A DNA stretch of 64,000 nt from Alkalibaculum sporogenes (GCF_009362815.1 NZ_WHNX01000006.1:1-64000); one strand, 5' to 3'. Shown: positions 27,720-37,080, counted from the first letter of the stretch. Numbers and translations: made by a program. Notes: generated by a model from the sequence alone, not told the origin.

Positions 27720-28814
27720 ATGATAAAAAAATTACAAAGGCAAAGAGGTTTCACTACTATTTTTTTTACTATTATAGTGATGATATTAATTAGCATAGTA
27801 GTTTTTTCCATGGTGTTTTTATCCTTTTATGAGTTTCAATCAATATTAAATTATTCTCATTACCAACGTGCGTATTTTCTAGCACTTTCAGCTCAGGAAG
27901 AAGCGTTGTCATTGTTATCATCTAATTGGAATTCGGTGTACAATACGTCTTGGATTAAATTAGATACTGGAGAGTATAAATACGAAGTGATTGTACTTAG
28001 TCCTACAAGTAAAAAGATTATTGCCCAAGGTAAATCTTCTAATATAACTAGAAAATTCGAGTGTGTTTTAGTGACTAATTCAAGTAAAGTAGATCTTAAC
28101 AAACTTATTAATTATTCCATATATAATAATGGAAATCTCATTATAGAAGACTTACATAATATAAAGTTAAAGGATTCTATATACCCTGGTACTATTGGAG
28201 TAACTAAAAATCTACAGATAAATTATTTAACAAATGGTAATTTAGATATGGATGTTAAAGGTAATATAGATATAAGAAATGGTGATAAGAATAATTACTT
28301 TAAAAATTATAATCAAGTAGATACCGATTTAATGTATTGTTTAGTTGATGATGTAAGTGATTATACTGACTGGCTAAGAAACGAGTATAAAGATATAGTA
28401 TATACTATAGATGGAAAAAAACAAGATATAAATCTAGATTTTAGGTTAAATCCTACACAAGAAGGAGTTTGGGATGTTCTTATTATTAGTAATGTTCAAA
28501 ATCTTATCGTAGAAAACTTAAATTTTGAAGGTCTCATAATTATTGACAATGTAGATAAAGTACTATTTAGAGAGAGTACAACCATTAAAGGAATGATCTT
28601 GATATTTGGTCATAATACTGAGAATATAAATATAAAAGCCAGTATAACTGGTAATATTTCTATTATAAGCCATAGCCATGTATCGTATTTTAATGGTGTG
28701 TTAACTTATGATAAAGAGGTATTAGAGCGACTTAGACAATTTTTATCTAAAGACCTTGTGAATAATATCCCCTCTAGTTATTTAGATATGATAAAATGGA
28801 ATGAAGTTGAGTAA
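27720..28814 (+). CDS. PilX/GspK-like large minor pilin lacking Glu+5
   Basis: 364-aa protein with a prepilin-type start, RGFTTIFFTIIVMILISIVV. After cleavage at Gly, position +5 is Phe instead of Glu, as in GspK/PilX-type tip pilins. A hydrophilic region follows the membrane helix and the second half is a series of short beta-type repeats (NLIVENLNFEGLIIIDNV, IKASITGNISII) that could form a solenoid. Last pilin of the cluster, 21 bases before pilM. Confidence 0.75.
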   Translation: MIKKLQRQRGFTTIFFTIIVMILISIVVFSMVFLSFYEFQSILNYSHYQRAYFLALSAQEEALSLLSSNWNSVYNTSWIKLDTGEYKYEVIVLSPTSKKIIAQGKSSNITRKFECVLVTNSSKVDLNKLINYSIYNNGNLIIEDLHNIKLKDSIYPGTIGVTKNLQINYLTNGNLDMDVKGNIDIRNGDKNNYFKNYNQVDTDLMYCLVDDVSDYTDWLRNEYKDIVYTIDGKKQDINLDFRLNPTQEGVWDVLIISNVQNLIVENLNFEGLIIIDNVDKVLFRESTTIKGMILIFGHNTENINIKASITGNISIISHSHVSYFNGVLTYDKEVLERLRQFLSKDLVNNIPSSYLDMIKWNEVE

Positions 28815-28835
28815 AATGCTATTGGGGGTATTACC

Positions 28836-29918
28836 TTGTTTGCAAAGGAAGATAAAATCGCTGTCTTTGATATAGGTAGCAAAAATATTAAAATTCTTAC
28901 TGGATATATTAAGGACAAGTCTATTTCAATTGAAAATTATGAGATTATACCTACTCCTGAAAATGCTATATACGATGGAAAGATAGTTAACAAAGAGAAA
29001 TTAATAGATACACTAACGACAGTTAAAGTAAAATCAAAAGATATTCGAGTTGTATTATCTTCAAATAATATAGTTTTAAGAAATTTTGATTTACCTAAAA
29101 TGGAATATCATGAAATAAAAGAAGCAATAAAATTTGAAATGTCTGTATTACTACCTGAACAAATAGATGGGTATATAGTAGACGCTAATATTATTGATGA
29201 ATTTTCTATAGATAATGAAGAAAATATAGAGATTGTTATGTTAAAAGTTCAAGGAGTAGCTATTGATCGTAGTATAGTTAATGATTACTTAGATTGTTTT
29301 AGTCAAGCAAACTATAAAATAAATGTACTAGATATTCAATCTAATTGTATTTTCAAGCTGTTTAGTAGTGAAAATAATTACATAATGACAAAAAAAGGAG
29401 AAACAATAGCTGAGGAAAACCTAGCTATAATCGATATGGGACATGAAAAAACTGCAGTTACGTTTATAGAAGATCGCAAGATACTTTTTCATAGGTTTTT
29501 AGATCATGGAGGTAAAGATATTACAAAAGTAATATCACAAACATTAGATTTAGATTTAAAAACTGCTGAACAGTGGAAACATAAAAATGATTTTGAATTT
29601 CTTTTTAAAGAATCAAAGAATGAAGTCGAAAGCATCTTATATAATGAAATAAACAAGATCTTTCATAATATAACTTTAGATATTTATCAGGTAATTGAGT
29701 TTTTTGTTTCAATGTCTACTAAAAAGAAAATAGATCGTATTTTAATATCAGGTGGTAGTTCACTCATTCCAACGATAGATACGTATATTCAACAATATGT
29801 AAACGTAAATACACAGATTATTGATACGCTAAATAACGTTAATATAAGTAAATTAAAATCACCAAATGACTTAAGTATAATAGTTAATGCATTAGGTGCT
29901 TTTATTAGAAGGCGGTAG
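28836..29918 (+). CDS. pilM: Type IV pilus assembly protein PilM
   Basis: 360-aa actin-like cytoplasmic ATP-binding protein. It shows the phosphate-1 motif AVFDIGSKNIKI, the phosphate-2 motif AIIDMGHEKTAV and the adenosine motif ILISGGSSLIPTIDTYI. PilM binds the N-terminus of PilN to form the inner-membrane alignment complex; pilN and pilO follow at once. The start is TTG, after a GGGGG stretch. Confidence 0.9.
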   Translation: MFAKEDKIAVFDIGSKNIKILTGYIKDKSISIENYEIIPTPENAIYDGKIVNKEKLIDTLTTVKVKSKDIRVVLSSNNIVLRNFDLPKMEYHEIKEAIKFEMSVLLPEQIDGYIVDANIIDEFSIDNEENIEIVMLKVQGVAIDRSIVNDYLDCFSQANYKINVLDIQSNCIFKLFSSENNYIMTKKGETIAEENLAIIDMGHEKTAVTFIEDRKILFHRFLDHGGKDITKVISQTLDLDLKTAEQWKHKNDFEFLFKESKNEVESILYNEINKIFHNITLDIYQVIEFFVSMSTKKKIDRILISGGSSLIPTIDTYIQQYVNVNTQIIDTLNNVNISKLKSPNDLSIIVNALGAFIRRR

Positions 29919-29922
29919 GACA

Positions 29923-30468
29923 ATGAGAGATATTAATTTACTTCCTGAGCATATGATTAAGGGTAATAAATCAACAGAAAAAACTAAATTTTTATATATT
30001 GTATTTGTTTTTATATTGTTACTTATCATATCATATTTGAGTATATATGTTTTAGATTACATTAATAGGCGTGAGAGCTATGTTTTAAGACAAGATATTC
30101 AAGGTGTTGAGGATATCTTAAGTGCAAAAACGAATATTGAAAAAATGGAAAAGGAAATACAATTTAAAGACGAAATAATTCTAGAAATTGATAAATCAAG
30201 TACAAACCATTATTTATTAATGCAAGATATTGAAAAATTAGTACCTGTAGGAATTCAATTTATTGAACAAGTAAGTGAAGGCGGTCGTATGGTCATCAAT
30301 GGAATAGCAAATGATGATCGAGAAGTAGCTGATTTTGCAGCTAATCTCTATAAATTAAACGGAATAACACAAATCTGGATAGAGTCCGCGGAATATACAG
30401 ATCAAATTAAATTTAAAGTATCCTTTATATATGCTGTTGATGGAGGTGTTCTAAGTGAAGTTGAGTAG
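29923..30468 (+). CDS. pilN: Type IV pilus assembly protein PilN
   Basis: 181-aa single-pass membrane protein. MRDINLLPEHM is the conserved cytoplasmic motif that binds PilM, followed by a membrane helix (about residues 24-44), a coiled-coil stretch and a ferredoxin-like extracytoplasmic domain. The frame is open from 29896 within pilM, but ATG 29923 begins the motif and follows AGGA at 29917. It overlaps pilO by 14 bases. Confidence 0.9.
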   Translation: MRDINLLPEHMIKGNKSTEKTKFLYIVFVFILLLIISYLSIYVLDYINRRESYVLRQDIQGVEDILSAKTNIEKMEKEIQFKDEIILEIDKSSTNHYLLMQDIEKLVPVGIQFIEQVSEGGRMVINGIANDDREVADFAANLYKLNGITQIWIESAEYTDQIKFKVSFIYAVDGGVLSEVE

Positions 30469-31057
30469 AAGAGAGAAATTACTACTTTACGCCTTAGCTA
30501 TAATAGTTGTTTTAGGTCTTTATATCTTCTACTTATTCATACCTAAATATGAAGAATATATAGCTAATAGCCAAGAACTTAAAGAAAATAAAAATATACT
30601 AATAGAACTAAAGCATTTAAAGGATGCTGGTGAATTAGTAAATCAAGAGCAAGAAGTAAACTATAAAAAGGGACAGTTAGATCAAAAGATACCTTTGGAT
30701 ATGAAATTACCATTAGTTTATTTAGAGTTATTGAGCATAAGAGATGAGGCTAATACTAAATATACTTCCATGGAATTTATGCTGCCAGAAAGAGTATCTG
30801 ATCAATATGAAGACGGAACATATTTAGAAAAAGTTAGTGTTAATATAGCTTTAGAGGGTAATTATCAACAAATTAAGAATTATTTAGAATTATTATATAG
30901 CAATCAAAGAAAACTTGTAGTTGATGAAATTAGCTATAGGTATGCAAATGAAAAAATTGAAGTAAACCTTGTTGCTAATGTATTTGCTTTAGTAAAAGAA
31001 GGGAAAGAGCCATTTAGAGAGTACAATTTTGTGGATAGTAATGATACTTTTGATTAA
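30455..31057 (+). CDS. pilO: Type IV pilus assembly protein PilO
   Basis: 200-aa partner of PilN. One membrane helix (about residues 9-30), then a coiled coil (ELKENKNILIELKHLKDAGE) and a PilO-type domain ending with NQRKLVVDEISY. GTG start after GGAGGTG, overlapping the end of pilN. A terminator follows at 31114-31143, so pilO ends the cluster; PilB, PilT and PilC are not encoded here. Confidence 0.88.
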   Translation: MKLSRREKLLLYALAIIVVLGLYIFYLFIPKYEEYIANSQELKENKNILIELKHLKDAGELVNQEQEVNYKKGQLDQKIPLDMKLPLVYLELLSIRDEANTKYTSMEFMLPERVSDQYEDGTYLEKVSVNIALEGNYQQIKNYLELLYSNQRKLVVDEISYRYANEKIEVNLVANVFALVKEGKEPFREYNFVDSNDTFD

Positions 31058-31113
31058 GAAAAGATATTATTTTTTGATTATATTAGATATGATAATCATT
31101 TCAGGCACAACAT

Positions 31114-31150
31114 AAGAAAACTAATTTATCTTGTAGTTTTCTTTTTTATA
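31114..31150 (+). terminator. Rho-independent terminator after pilO
   Basis: AAGAAAACTA (31114-31123) pairs with TAGTTTTCTT (31134-31143), followed by TTTTATA. Confidence 0.75.
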
Positions 31151-31189
31151 TGGAATAATACACTAAGGTTAGTTTTAGGAGGTATTTAT

Positions 31190-31942
31190 ATGAAAATTAT
31201 CGATATTCGCGGCAAAATTTTAGGAAAAAACAATCCAGCTATCTGTATCCCTATAACAGGCAATGAACTCAAGAATATTACAAAACAATTAGACGAAGCT
31301 ATATTAAGTGAGCCAGATATTATTGAATTGAGAATTGACTTATGGCAAGAGCAGATGTTATACAATTTATCTAGTATCTTAGTTGATATACGAAATAGAG
31401 TAAAGAATATTCCTTTACTTATTACATATAGAAGTTGTGCAGAAGGTGGTCAAGGGAGCTATACTGTTAATGAGATGGTAGATTTATACCATGTTATTTC
31501 TTCGTGTGATGAAGTAGATATGATAGACATAGAACTTTCTATAGGAGACGAACTAATAATTCCAATACTTGATAAATTAAAAGAAAATAAAATAAAAAGC
31601 GTACTTTCTTATCATAATTTTATAGAAACTCCAGATGAAAATTTTTTAATGGACAAACTAAAGCTAGCGCAAGATCTAGGTGGGGATGTGGCCAAGATAG
31701 CTACTATGCCAAGTAGTAAATTTGATGTAATTAAGGTGCTATCTACTACGGCAAAAGCTTATGAAAAGTTAGATATACCTATAATATCTATGTCTATGGG
31801 TGAATTAGGAAAAATTAGTAGAATAAGTGGAGGTTTTTTTGGGTCCATAATTACATTTGCATCTCTTAAAAACTCTTCATCTGCTCCTGGTCAATTGGAG
31901 ATTTCAAAGCTTAAAAAAATACTTTGCTCACTTAGAGATTAA
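31190..31942 (+). CDS. aroD: Type I 3-dehydroquinate dehydratase
   Basis: Third step of the shikimate pathway: dehydration of 3-dehydroquinate by a Schiff-base lysine. The 250-aa TIM barrel has the substrate site DIIELRIDLW, the catalytic His in SVLSYHNF, the Schiff-base Lys in GGDVAKIATMP, and SMGELGKISRISGGFFGS near the end. ATG after AGGAGG. It precedes aroK by about 50 bases. Confidence 0.95.
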   Translation: MKIIDIRGKILGKNNPAICIPITGNELKNITKQLDEAILSEPDIIELRIDLWQEQMLYNLSSILVDIRNRVKNIPLLITYRSCAEGGQGSYTVNEMVDLYHVISSCDEVDMIDIELSIGDELIIPILDKLKENKIKSVLSYHNFIETPDENFLMDKLKLAQDLGGDVAKIATMPSSKFDVIKVLSTTAKAYEKLDIPIISMSMGELGKISRISGGFFGSIITFASLKNSSSAPGQLEISKLKKILCSLRD

Positions 31943-31995
31943 TTACAGTTTGTGTTAGCACTTTTTTGGTTAGGGTATAATAAAGGAGATAACAA

Positions 31996-32541
31996 ATGGA
32001 AAAACGTCACAACATAGCGCTAATTGGTTTTATGGGGACAGGTAAATCAACCATTGGAAAAAAATTAGCTACTAAGCTAGGCTATGAGTTTATTGATACA
32101 GATAAGTTTATTGAAGAATACGAAGATACCAGCATAAAAGAAATCTTTTCAAAATATGGTGAGTCACATTTTAGAGAGAAAGAAACAGAAGCATTAACAA
32201 AAATAGTTCAAAATACTCATCAAGTTATTTCCACAGGTGGGGGTATAATACTAAACGCGAAGAATAGAAAAATATTGATGGCAAATTGTTTTGTTGTTCA
32301 TCTCACTGCTAAACCTCGTAATATATATTTTAGAATTAAGAATAATAAAGAACGACCATTGCTTAATACTGCTCATCCCGAAAGGACAATTAGACAGTTG
32401 TTGCATAAAAGATATAAATACTATAGAGTGTGCCATTATACGATTAAAACAGATGTTGGGAATATTACAAGTATAGTAAATAATATTGCTGAAAACTATA
32501 ATAATAGTACACAGTTATCTGGTCATAAAGAGGTGTTTTGA
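31996..32541 (+). CDS. aroK: Shikimate kinase
   Basis: Phosphorylates shikimate with ATP. The 181-aa protein has the P-loop GFMGTGKST (residues 10-18), the substrate aspartate in IDTDKFIEEY, STGGGIIL, and the lid arginine in KERPLL. ATG after AAAGGAG. Its stop overlaps the start of the next gene (TGATG). Confidence 0.95.
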   Translation: MEKRHNIALIGFMGTGKSTIGKKLATKLGYEFIDTDKFIEEYEDTSIKEIFSKYGESHFREKETEALTKIVQNTHQVISTGGGIILNAKNRKILMANCFVVHLTAKPRNIYFRIKNNKERPLLNTAHPERTIRQLLHKRYKYYRVCHYTIKTDVGNITSIVNNIAENYNNSTQLSGHKEVF

Positions 32542-33404
32542 TGTTTTGTTTTGGTCCTTCAGGTAGAAATGAAGACTTTTATAATAAATACAAGGGAGCA
32601 AGTGAGATTCCTAAGTGGTTAAATGAAAATGGTTTAGATGCCTATGAGTATCCATTTACTAAGGTACTGAATATTAGCCAGAAAAAGGCTGAAGAAATGG
32701 GTGAAGAGGTAAAAAAGAACAATATTAAATTGAGTTTACATGGGCCGTACTCTATCTCTTTGTCTCATCCAGACGAAGAAATCAGAAGTAAGTCTGTTCA
32801 AGATATATTTAAATCTATGTTATACTGCCAATGGATGGGAGCAGATCGAGTAGTATTTCATCCAGGGAGTATATCTGATGAAGGTAAAGATGCGGATTTA
32901 ATAAGAGTGAGACAAAGCATGGAGTTAATACTAGACAATTACTATAAATTCAATTTTAAAGGTATTTTCTTGTGCCCAGAAGTAATGGGAAAAGCAAATC
33001 ATCTAGGCACTATTGACGAAATTATTTCATTGTCTAAAATGGCACCTGAGATTATTCCTACATTTGATTTTGCACATATACATGCTAGATATAGAGGTCT
33101 TTTTAAAGAAGACGAGGATTACCGTAAAGTTGTTGACTTTATTGTAAATAACTTAAGTAAAGATAAGCTAAATAAACTTCACATTCACTTTACCCGAGTT
33201 GAATACGGTATAAATGGTGAAAAAAGACATAGAAGTTACCATGAAAAGGCATATGGTCCTGATTTTGAACCTTTAGCAAAACTACTTGTGGAGTATAAAT
33301 TGTCTGGAAGGGTTATAAATGAATCTAGGGGAACTATGTTAGAGGATGCTATTACATTGAGAAGTATATATGAAAAGTATAAAAAATTAAGTATAAAGAA
33401 ATAG
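32541..33404 (+). CDS. Endonuclease IV-like TIM-barrel protein
   Basis: 287-aa xylose-isomerase-like TIM barrel. Metal-site histidines and acids typical of endonuclease IV are present: His in LHGPY, His in FHPGS, Glu in CPEVMG, DFAH, HIHF and NESRG. The DNA-intercalating segments of true endonuclease IV are not clearly recognisable, so it may be an apurinic endonuclease or a relative with another substrate. ATG at 32541 overlaps the aroK stop by one base and follows AGAGGTG. Confidence 0.78.
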   Translation: MFCFGPSGRNEDFYNKYKGASEIPKWLNENGLDAYEYPFTKVLNISQKKAEEMGEEVKKNNIKLSLHGPYSISLSHPDEEIRSKSVQDIFKSMLYCQWMGADRVVFHPGSISDEGKDADLIRVRQSMELILDNYYKFNFKGIFLCPEVMGKANHLGTIDEIISLSKMAPEIIPTFDFAHIHARYRGLFKEDEDYRKVVDFIVNNLSKDKLNKLHIHFTRVEYGINGEKRHRSYHEKAYGPDFEPLAKLLVEYKLSGRVINESRGTMLEDAITLRSIYEKYKKLSIKK

Positions 33405-33476
33405 TATATTAGCTATCTATTAATTAAAGATAGAGTTTGAATATTATGTATTTAATATAGATTATACAGGTAGTTT

Positions 33477-33593
33477 ATGTTAATATTAATAAGTGATTTA
33501 TCAAGTTGCATTCTAGGTATACTAGTAGTAAACATAATAATATATTGGATTAAATTATTCAAGAACAAGTGTGTTTACGCACTTTATATTTAG
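33477..33593 (+). CDS. Possible small membrane protein, 38 aa
   Basis: A short frame MLILISDLSSCILGIL... to TAG at 33591-33593 encodes one hydrophobic helix followed by a Lys-rich tail (IKLFKNKC), the layout of a small single-pass membrane protein. ACAGG lies upstream of the ATG, a weak ribosome site. It fills most of the gap between the TIM-barrel gene and efp. No homologue can be named. Confidence 0.4.
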   Translation: MLILISDLSSCILGILVVNIIIYWIKLFKNKCVYALYI

Positions 33594-33651
33594 TTAAGTG
33601 TTTAATGTTTATTATTATAAAAAATTGGAAAAATTATTTTGGAGGGGTATT

Positions 33652-34209
33652 ATGATATCTGCTAGTGATTTTAGAAAAGGTATTACATTTGAAATAGACG
33701 GGAATGTATTTACTATTGTTGATTTTCAACATGTTAAACCAGGTAAAGGTGCTGCATTTGTAAGAACAAAGATAAAAAATGTTATAAGTGGATCTACAAC
33801 AGAAAGAACTTTTAATCCTAGTGAAAAGTTCCCAAAAGCTCATATTGAAACAAAGGAAATGCAATATCTTTATAATGATGGAGATTTATATTATTTTATG
33901 GACTCGGAAACTTATGAGCAAGTTCCATTAAATTATAGTCAAGTTGAAGATGCTATTAAATATTTAAAAGATAATATGAATGCTACTATTAAGTTTTATA
34001 AAGATAAGGCTTTTTCAGTCACTCCACCTAATTTCGTTGAACTCCAAATTACTGAAACTGAACCAGGTTTTAAAGGAGATACTACTACAGGAGCAAACAA
34101 ACCAGCTATATTAGAAACTGGTGCATCAGTTACGGTACCATTGTTTGTAGAGCAAGGGGATGTAATTAGAATAGATACGAGAACTGGTGACTATATGGAG
34201 AGAGTTTAA
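33652..34209 (+). CDS. efp: Elongation factor P
   Basis: Relieves ribosome stalling at polyproline. 185 aa in three beta-barrel domains: [17 protein letters not shown], the domain I loop KPGKGAAF with the exposed lysine, and the C-terminal [17 protein letters not shown]. The frame is open from 33598, but ATG 33652 directly follows GGAGGGG and matches the family start. Confidence 0.97.
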   Translation: MISASDFRKGITFEIDGNVFTIVDFQHVKPGKGAAFVRTKIKNVISGSTTERTFNPSEKFPKAHIETKEMQYLYNDGDLYYFMDSETYEQVPLNYSQVEDAIKYLKDNMNATIKFYKDKAFSVTPPNFVELQITETEPGFKGDTTTGANKPAILETGASVTVPLFVEQGDVIRIDTRTGDYMERV

Positions 34210-34366
34210 ATAGCCTATAGCAGAAGCTAATACCTACTGTAACTGTAACATTACAATTATTTACAACTAATCTAGTTTTCCAAATTAAGGGTAGATTTTT
34301 TATTTAATATAATGTATTATAAAAGTGTACAGTTGGGTATAATTAAATTGTAAAGGAGGAATTGGA

Positions 34367-34786
34367 ATGGAATATATTAATGAAAAAGTATCTTATTTAA
34401 AGGGTTTATGTGATGGACTTGGTGTCGATGAATCTTCTAAAGAAGGAAAAGTACTTATCAAAATTGTCGATATTCTAGAGGATATGACAGATGCTCTTGC
34501 TGGGATCGGCGATGCTTACGATGATTTAGAAGATTATGTAGAGTTAATCGATGAAGATCTCATGGAAGTAGAAGATGAAGTTTATAGCCTAGACTTAGAT
34601 GAAGATGATGATGATGATGACTATTATGAAGTAGAGTGTCCAAATTGTGGAGAAGATTTCATAACCAATTTCGAAGAGATGGAAGATGAAGAATTTGAAA
34701 TTGAGTGTCCTAGTTGTGGACAAGTAGTTGAAATTGAAACATGCGATTGTGATGATGACGATTGCGAATGCGGTTGTCAAGAATAA
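34367..34786 (+). CDS. CD1247-type acidic zinc-ribbon protein
   Basis: 139-aa very acidic protein. The N-terminal domain (MEYINEKVSYLKGLCDGL..., about residues 1-70) matches the domain named after C. difficile CD1247. Then comes an Asp-rich linker, a zinc ribbon with CPNCGEDF and CPSCGQVV, and a Cys/Asp-rich tail CDCDDDDCECGC. The cysteines suggest one bound zinc plus a metal-binding tail. It lies between efp and spoIIIAA, its common place in Clostridia. Function unknown. Confidence 0.82.
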   Translation: MEYINEKVSYLKGLCDGLGVDESSKEGKVLIKIVDILEDMTDALAGIGDAYDDLEDYVELIDEDLMEVEDEVYSLDLDEDDDDDDYYEVECPNCGEDFITNFEEMEDEEFEIECPSCGQVVEIETCDCDDDDCECGCQE

Positions 34787-34806
34787 TAAATAAGTAAGTA
34801 TTAAGC

Positions 34807-34846
34807 AAAAAAGGTCAATCCCTAAAGGATTGACCTTTTTTTTTAT
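34807..34846 (+). terminator. Rho-independent terminator before spoIIIA
   Basis: AAGGTCAATCC (34811-34821) pairs with GGATTGACCTT (34827-34837), flanked by A and T runs. Confidence 0.93.
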
Positions 34847-34953
34847 AGAGAAGATTAATAAGTATTAAATATAAGAATTGATAACTTGCAACTTTTTGGT
34901 ATATTTCTAGTACCGTTCTAATAAATATAATTAGGACAAGGGGGATAGTTAAA

Positions 34954-35943
34954 ATGTCAAACCAAAGATTACTCAATGATGTTCATGAAATTATTTTTAA
35001 AGGTATGGATCTAAATATTAAAAATATTCTAGGTAGTTTAGAGCTAAAGTTTCTATTAGAGATTGATGAAATTAGACTTCGAGTAAATAAACCGCTTATG
35101 GTATGTAGAAGTAATGAAGACTTTTTAATTAACAAAAATGGAAAGATCGTCAAAAGTGTAGATCAAGCATTTATCGTAAGAGAATGTGAAATTTATAATT
35201 CCCTGCAGTTACTTAGTCAATACTCCTTATATTCTATTGAAGAAGAACTGTCTAAGGGTTTTATTACATTGAAGGGTGGTCACCGAGTAGGTATAACTGG
35301 TAAAGCGATTATTGAAAAAGGAAATATCAAGACTATTAAGTATGTCAATGGTTTAAATTATAGGATTATGAGAGAAGTGAAAGGATGCTCGCAAAAGATA
35401 TCAAAAATAATTCGAAAAGATTCTAAAGATCTTTTTCATACTCTCATAGCTGGTCCTCCTAAGACGGGTAAGACGACAATACTTAGAGATTTAGTGAGAA
35501 GATTTAGTACTGGTGATGAACAGTACCCTGGACTTAAGATTGGTGTTGTCGATGAGAGAAGTGAGATTGCAGGATGTCATAGAGGAATACCTCAAAATGA
35601 CGTAGGTATTCGAACTGATGTCTTAGACTGCTGTCCAAAAGCTCAAGGTATTATAAATTTAATAAGGTCTATGTCACCAGAGGTGATCGTTACAGATGAA
35701 ATAGGATCAAAAGAGGATTTAGTCTCTATCCATGAAGCGCTAAGTGCTGGAATTAAAATTATCACAACGGTTCACGGTGCAAATATAGAAGAGTTATTAA
35801 ATCGACCGTATATTTCTCAAATGATTAGAGATAGATTGTTTGAAAAGATAATCTTTTTAGATAATTCAAAAGGAGTAGGAACTATTTCTAGTGTGGTAGA
35901 TGTAAAAGATATTATTAGAATAGGTATAGAAAATGTATCTTAA
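34954..35943 (+). CDS. spoIIIAA: Stage III sporulation protein AA (ATPase)
   Basis: 329-aa secretion-type ATPase made in the mother cell, presumed to power the SpoIIIA-SpoIIQ channel to the forespore. Walker A GPPKTGKTT (about residues 169-177), VVDERSEIAGC, Walker B-type VIVTDEIGS and TVHGAN are visible. ATG after AAGGGGGA. First of eight spoIIIA genes; its end overlaps spoIIIAB by 11 bases. Confidence 0.96.
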   Translation: MSNQRLLNDVHEIIFKGMDLNIKNILGSLELKFLLEIDEIRLRVNKPLMVCRSNEDFLINKNGKIVKSVDQAFIVRECEIYNSLQLLSQYSLYSIEEELSKGFITLKGGHRVGITGKAIIEKGNIKTIKYVNGLNYRIMREVKGCSQKISKIIRKDSKDLFHTLIAGPPKTGKTTILRDLVRRFSTGDEQYPGLKIGVVDERSEIAGCHRGIPQNDVGIRTDVLDCCPKAQGIINLIRSMSPEVIVTDEIGSKEDLVSIHEALSAGIKIITTVHGANIEELLNRPYISQMIRDRLFEKIIFLDNSKGVGTISSVVDVKDIIRIGIENVS

Positions 35944-36454
35944 AATATTAGGTTTGATGATAATATTTATCAGTTGTGTGTATATTGGAAAGTTTATGGC
36001 TAGTAGTTATGAAAAACGCTACATAGAATTACTTACTTTTATTAATTTTATTGACTACTTTGAAACTGAGATATCCTATACATCTACTCCAGTTATAGAA
36101 ATATTAGATTCTTTGACGGATAAAATTAAATCACCTTTTAAAGAAATTATAATTGGTGTTTCAGAAGAATTAACTAGTTATGGATATAGACCTTTATGTA
36201 CTGTATGGGAAGAAAATTTATACAATAACAAAAATAAGTTATCACTTAGTCAAGAAGATTTAGAGTTGCTTATTTACTTTGGAAATATACTTGGTACTAC
36301 TGATATGGAGAATCAGAAGAAGTATTTTACAGTAATAAAGTCAAGGTTACAGGTTCAATTGACACAAGCTTATGAAAAAAAGTTGAAGTATACAAAACTA
36401 TTTAAGGAACTTGGTATAATCATAGGTTTATTTATTGTTATCTTAATAATCTAG
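35933..36454 (+). CDS. spoIIIAB: Stage III sporulation protein AB
   Basis: 173-aa membrane-associated protein related to type II secretion platform proteins. An N-terminal membrane helix is followed by the family segment RYIELLTFINFIDYFETEISYTSTP, and a C-terminal membrane helix ends the protein (LGIIIGLFIVILII). Starts inside spoIIIAA. Confidence 0.93.
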   Translation: MYLKILGLMIIFISCVYIGKFMASSYEKRYIELLTFINFIDYFETEISYTSTPVIEILDSLTDKIKSPFKEIIIGVSEELTSYGYRPLCTVWEENLYNNKNKLSLSQEDLELLIYFGNILGTTDMENQKKYFTVIKSRLQVQLTQAYEKKLKYTKLFKELGIIIGLFIVILII

Positions 36455-36468
36455 AGGGTGATGATGGT

Positions 36469-36666
36469 ATGGATGTACAAATGATATTCAAAATTGCGGC
36501 GATAGGAATTGTCGTAGCAGTTTTAAATCAATTATTAAAAAATGCTCAGAGAGAAGAAATGGCTACTATGGTTACTTTAACTGGTGTAGTGGTAGTTCTT
36601 ATGATGGTTATTTCGATGATTGCTGATTTGTTTAATGCTATTCAAACTATGTTTCAGTTATATTAG
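36469..36666 (+). CDS. spoIIIAC: Stage III sporulation protein AC
   Basis: 65-aa protein with two membrane helices (about residues 5-22 and 36-55), typical of SpoIIIAC. It follows a GAGGGTGATG ribosome site and directly precedes spoIIIAD. Part of the SpoIIIA complex. Confidence 0.93.
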   Translation: MDVQMIFKIAAIGIVVAVLNQLLKNAQREEMATMVTLTGVVVVLMMVISMIADLFNAIQTMFQLY

Positions 36667-36678
36667 ATGGTGGTTGAT

Positions 36679-37071
36679 ATGGATATGGATATATTTAAAA
36701 TCGTAATTATTGGAATAATGGGAACCGTGTTCATCGTGCTTATAAAAAAGTACAACCCTGAATATCAAGTGTTTATCTCCATTGCTACGGGAGTAATTAT
36801 CTTGCTTTTTATCTACTCTTATTTAGGCCCTATTCTAGCAAGTTTTCAGCAGTTATGGAGTAGAGTTGATATGGATAGTAGATATTTTGAAATTCTAATG
36901 AAAGTAATTGTAATAGCGTATGTAACAGAATTTGGATCGCAAATATGTCAAGATGCTGGAGAAAAATCTATCGGGATGAAAATAGAATTAGCAGGTAAAG
37001 TCATAATTATATATTTATCTGTACCCATTGTATTATCGTTAATAGATTTTATTATCAAACTGATACCATAG
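36679..37071 (+). CDS. spoIIIAD: Stage III sporulation protein AD
   Basis: About 130-aa polytopic membrane protein. The frame is open from 36667, but ATG 36679 (MDMDIFKIVIIGIMG) is better placed after GGTGG; ATG 36685 is a further option. The family segment VTEFGSQICQDAGEKSIGMKIELAGK is present. It follows spoIIIAC closely, as in other sporeformers. Confidence 0.93.
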   Translation: MDMDIFKIVIIGIMGTVFIVLIKKYNPEYQVFISIATGVIILLFIYSYLGPILASFQQLWSRVDMDSRYFEILMKVIVIAYVTEFGSQICQDAGEKSIGMKIELAGKVIIIYLSVPIVLSLIDFIIKLIP

Positions 37072-37080
37072 GAGTAGCTT

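Noticed and set aside
32541-33404. Firm call as endonuclease IV (nfo)
   Set aside because: Metal ligands fit, but the DNA-binding loops and end motifs of true endonuclease IV are not clear.
34890-34925. Sigma-E promoter before spoIIIAA
   Set aside because: TATATT is present, but the downstream -10 is a poor match to the sigma-E consensus; expected from biology but not supported by the bases.
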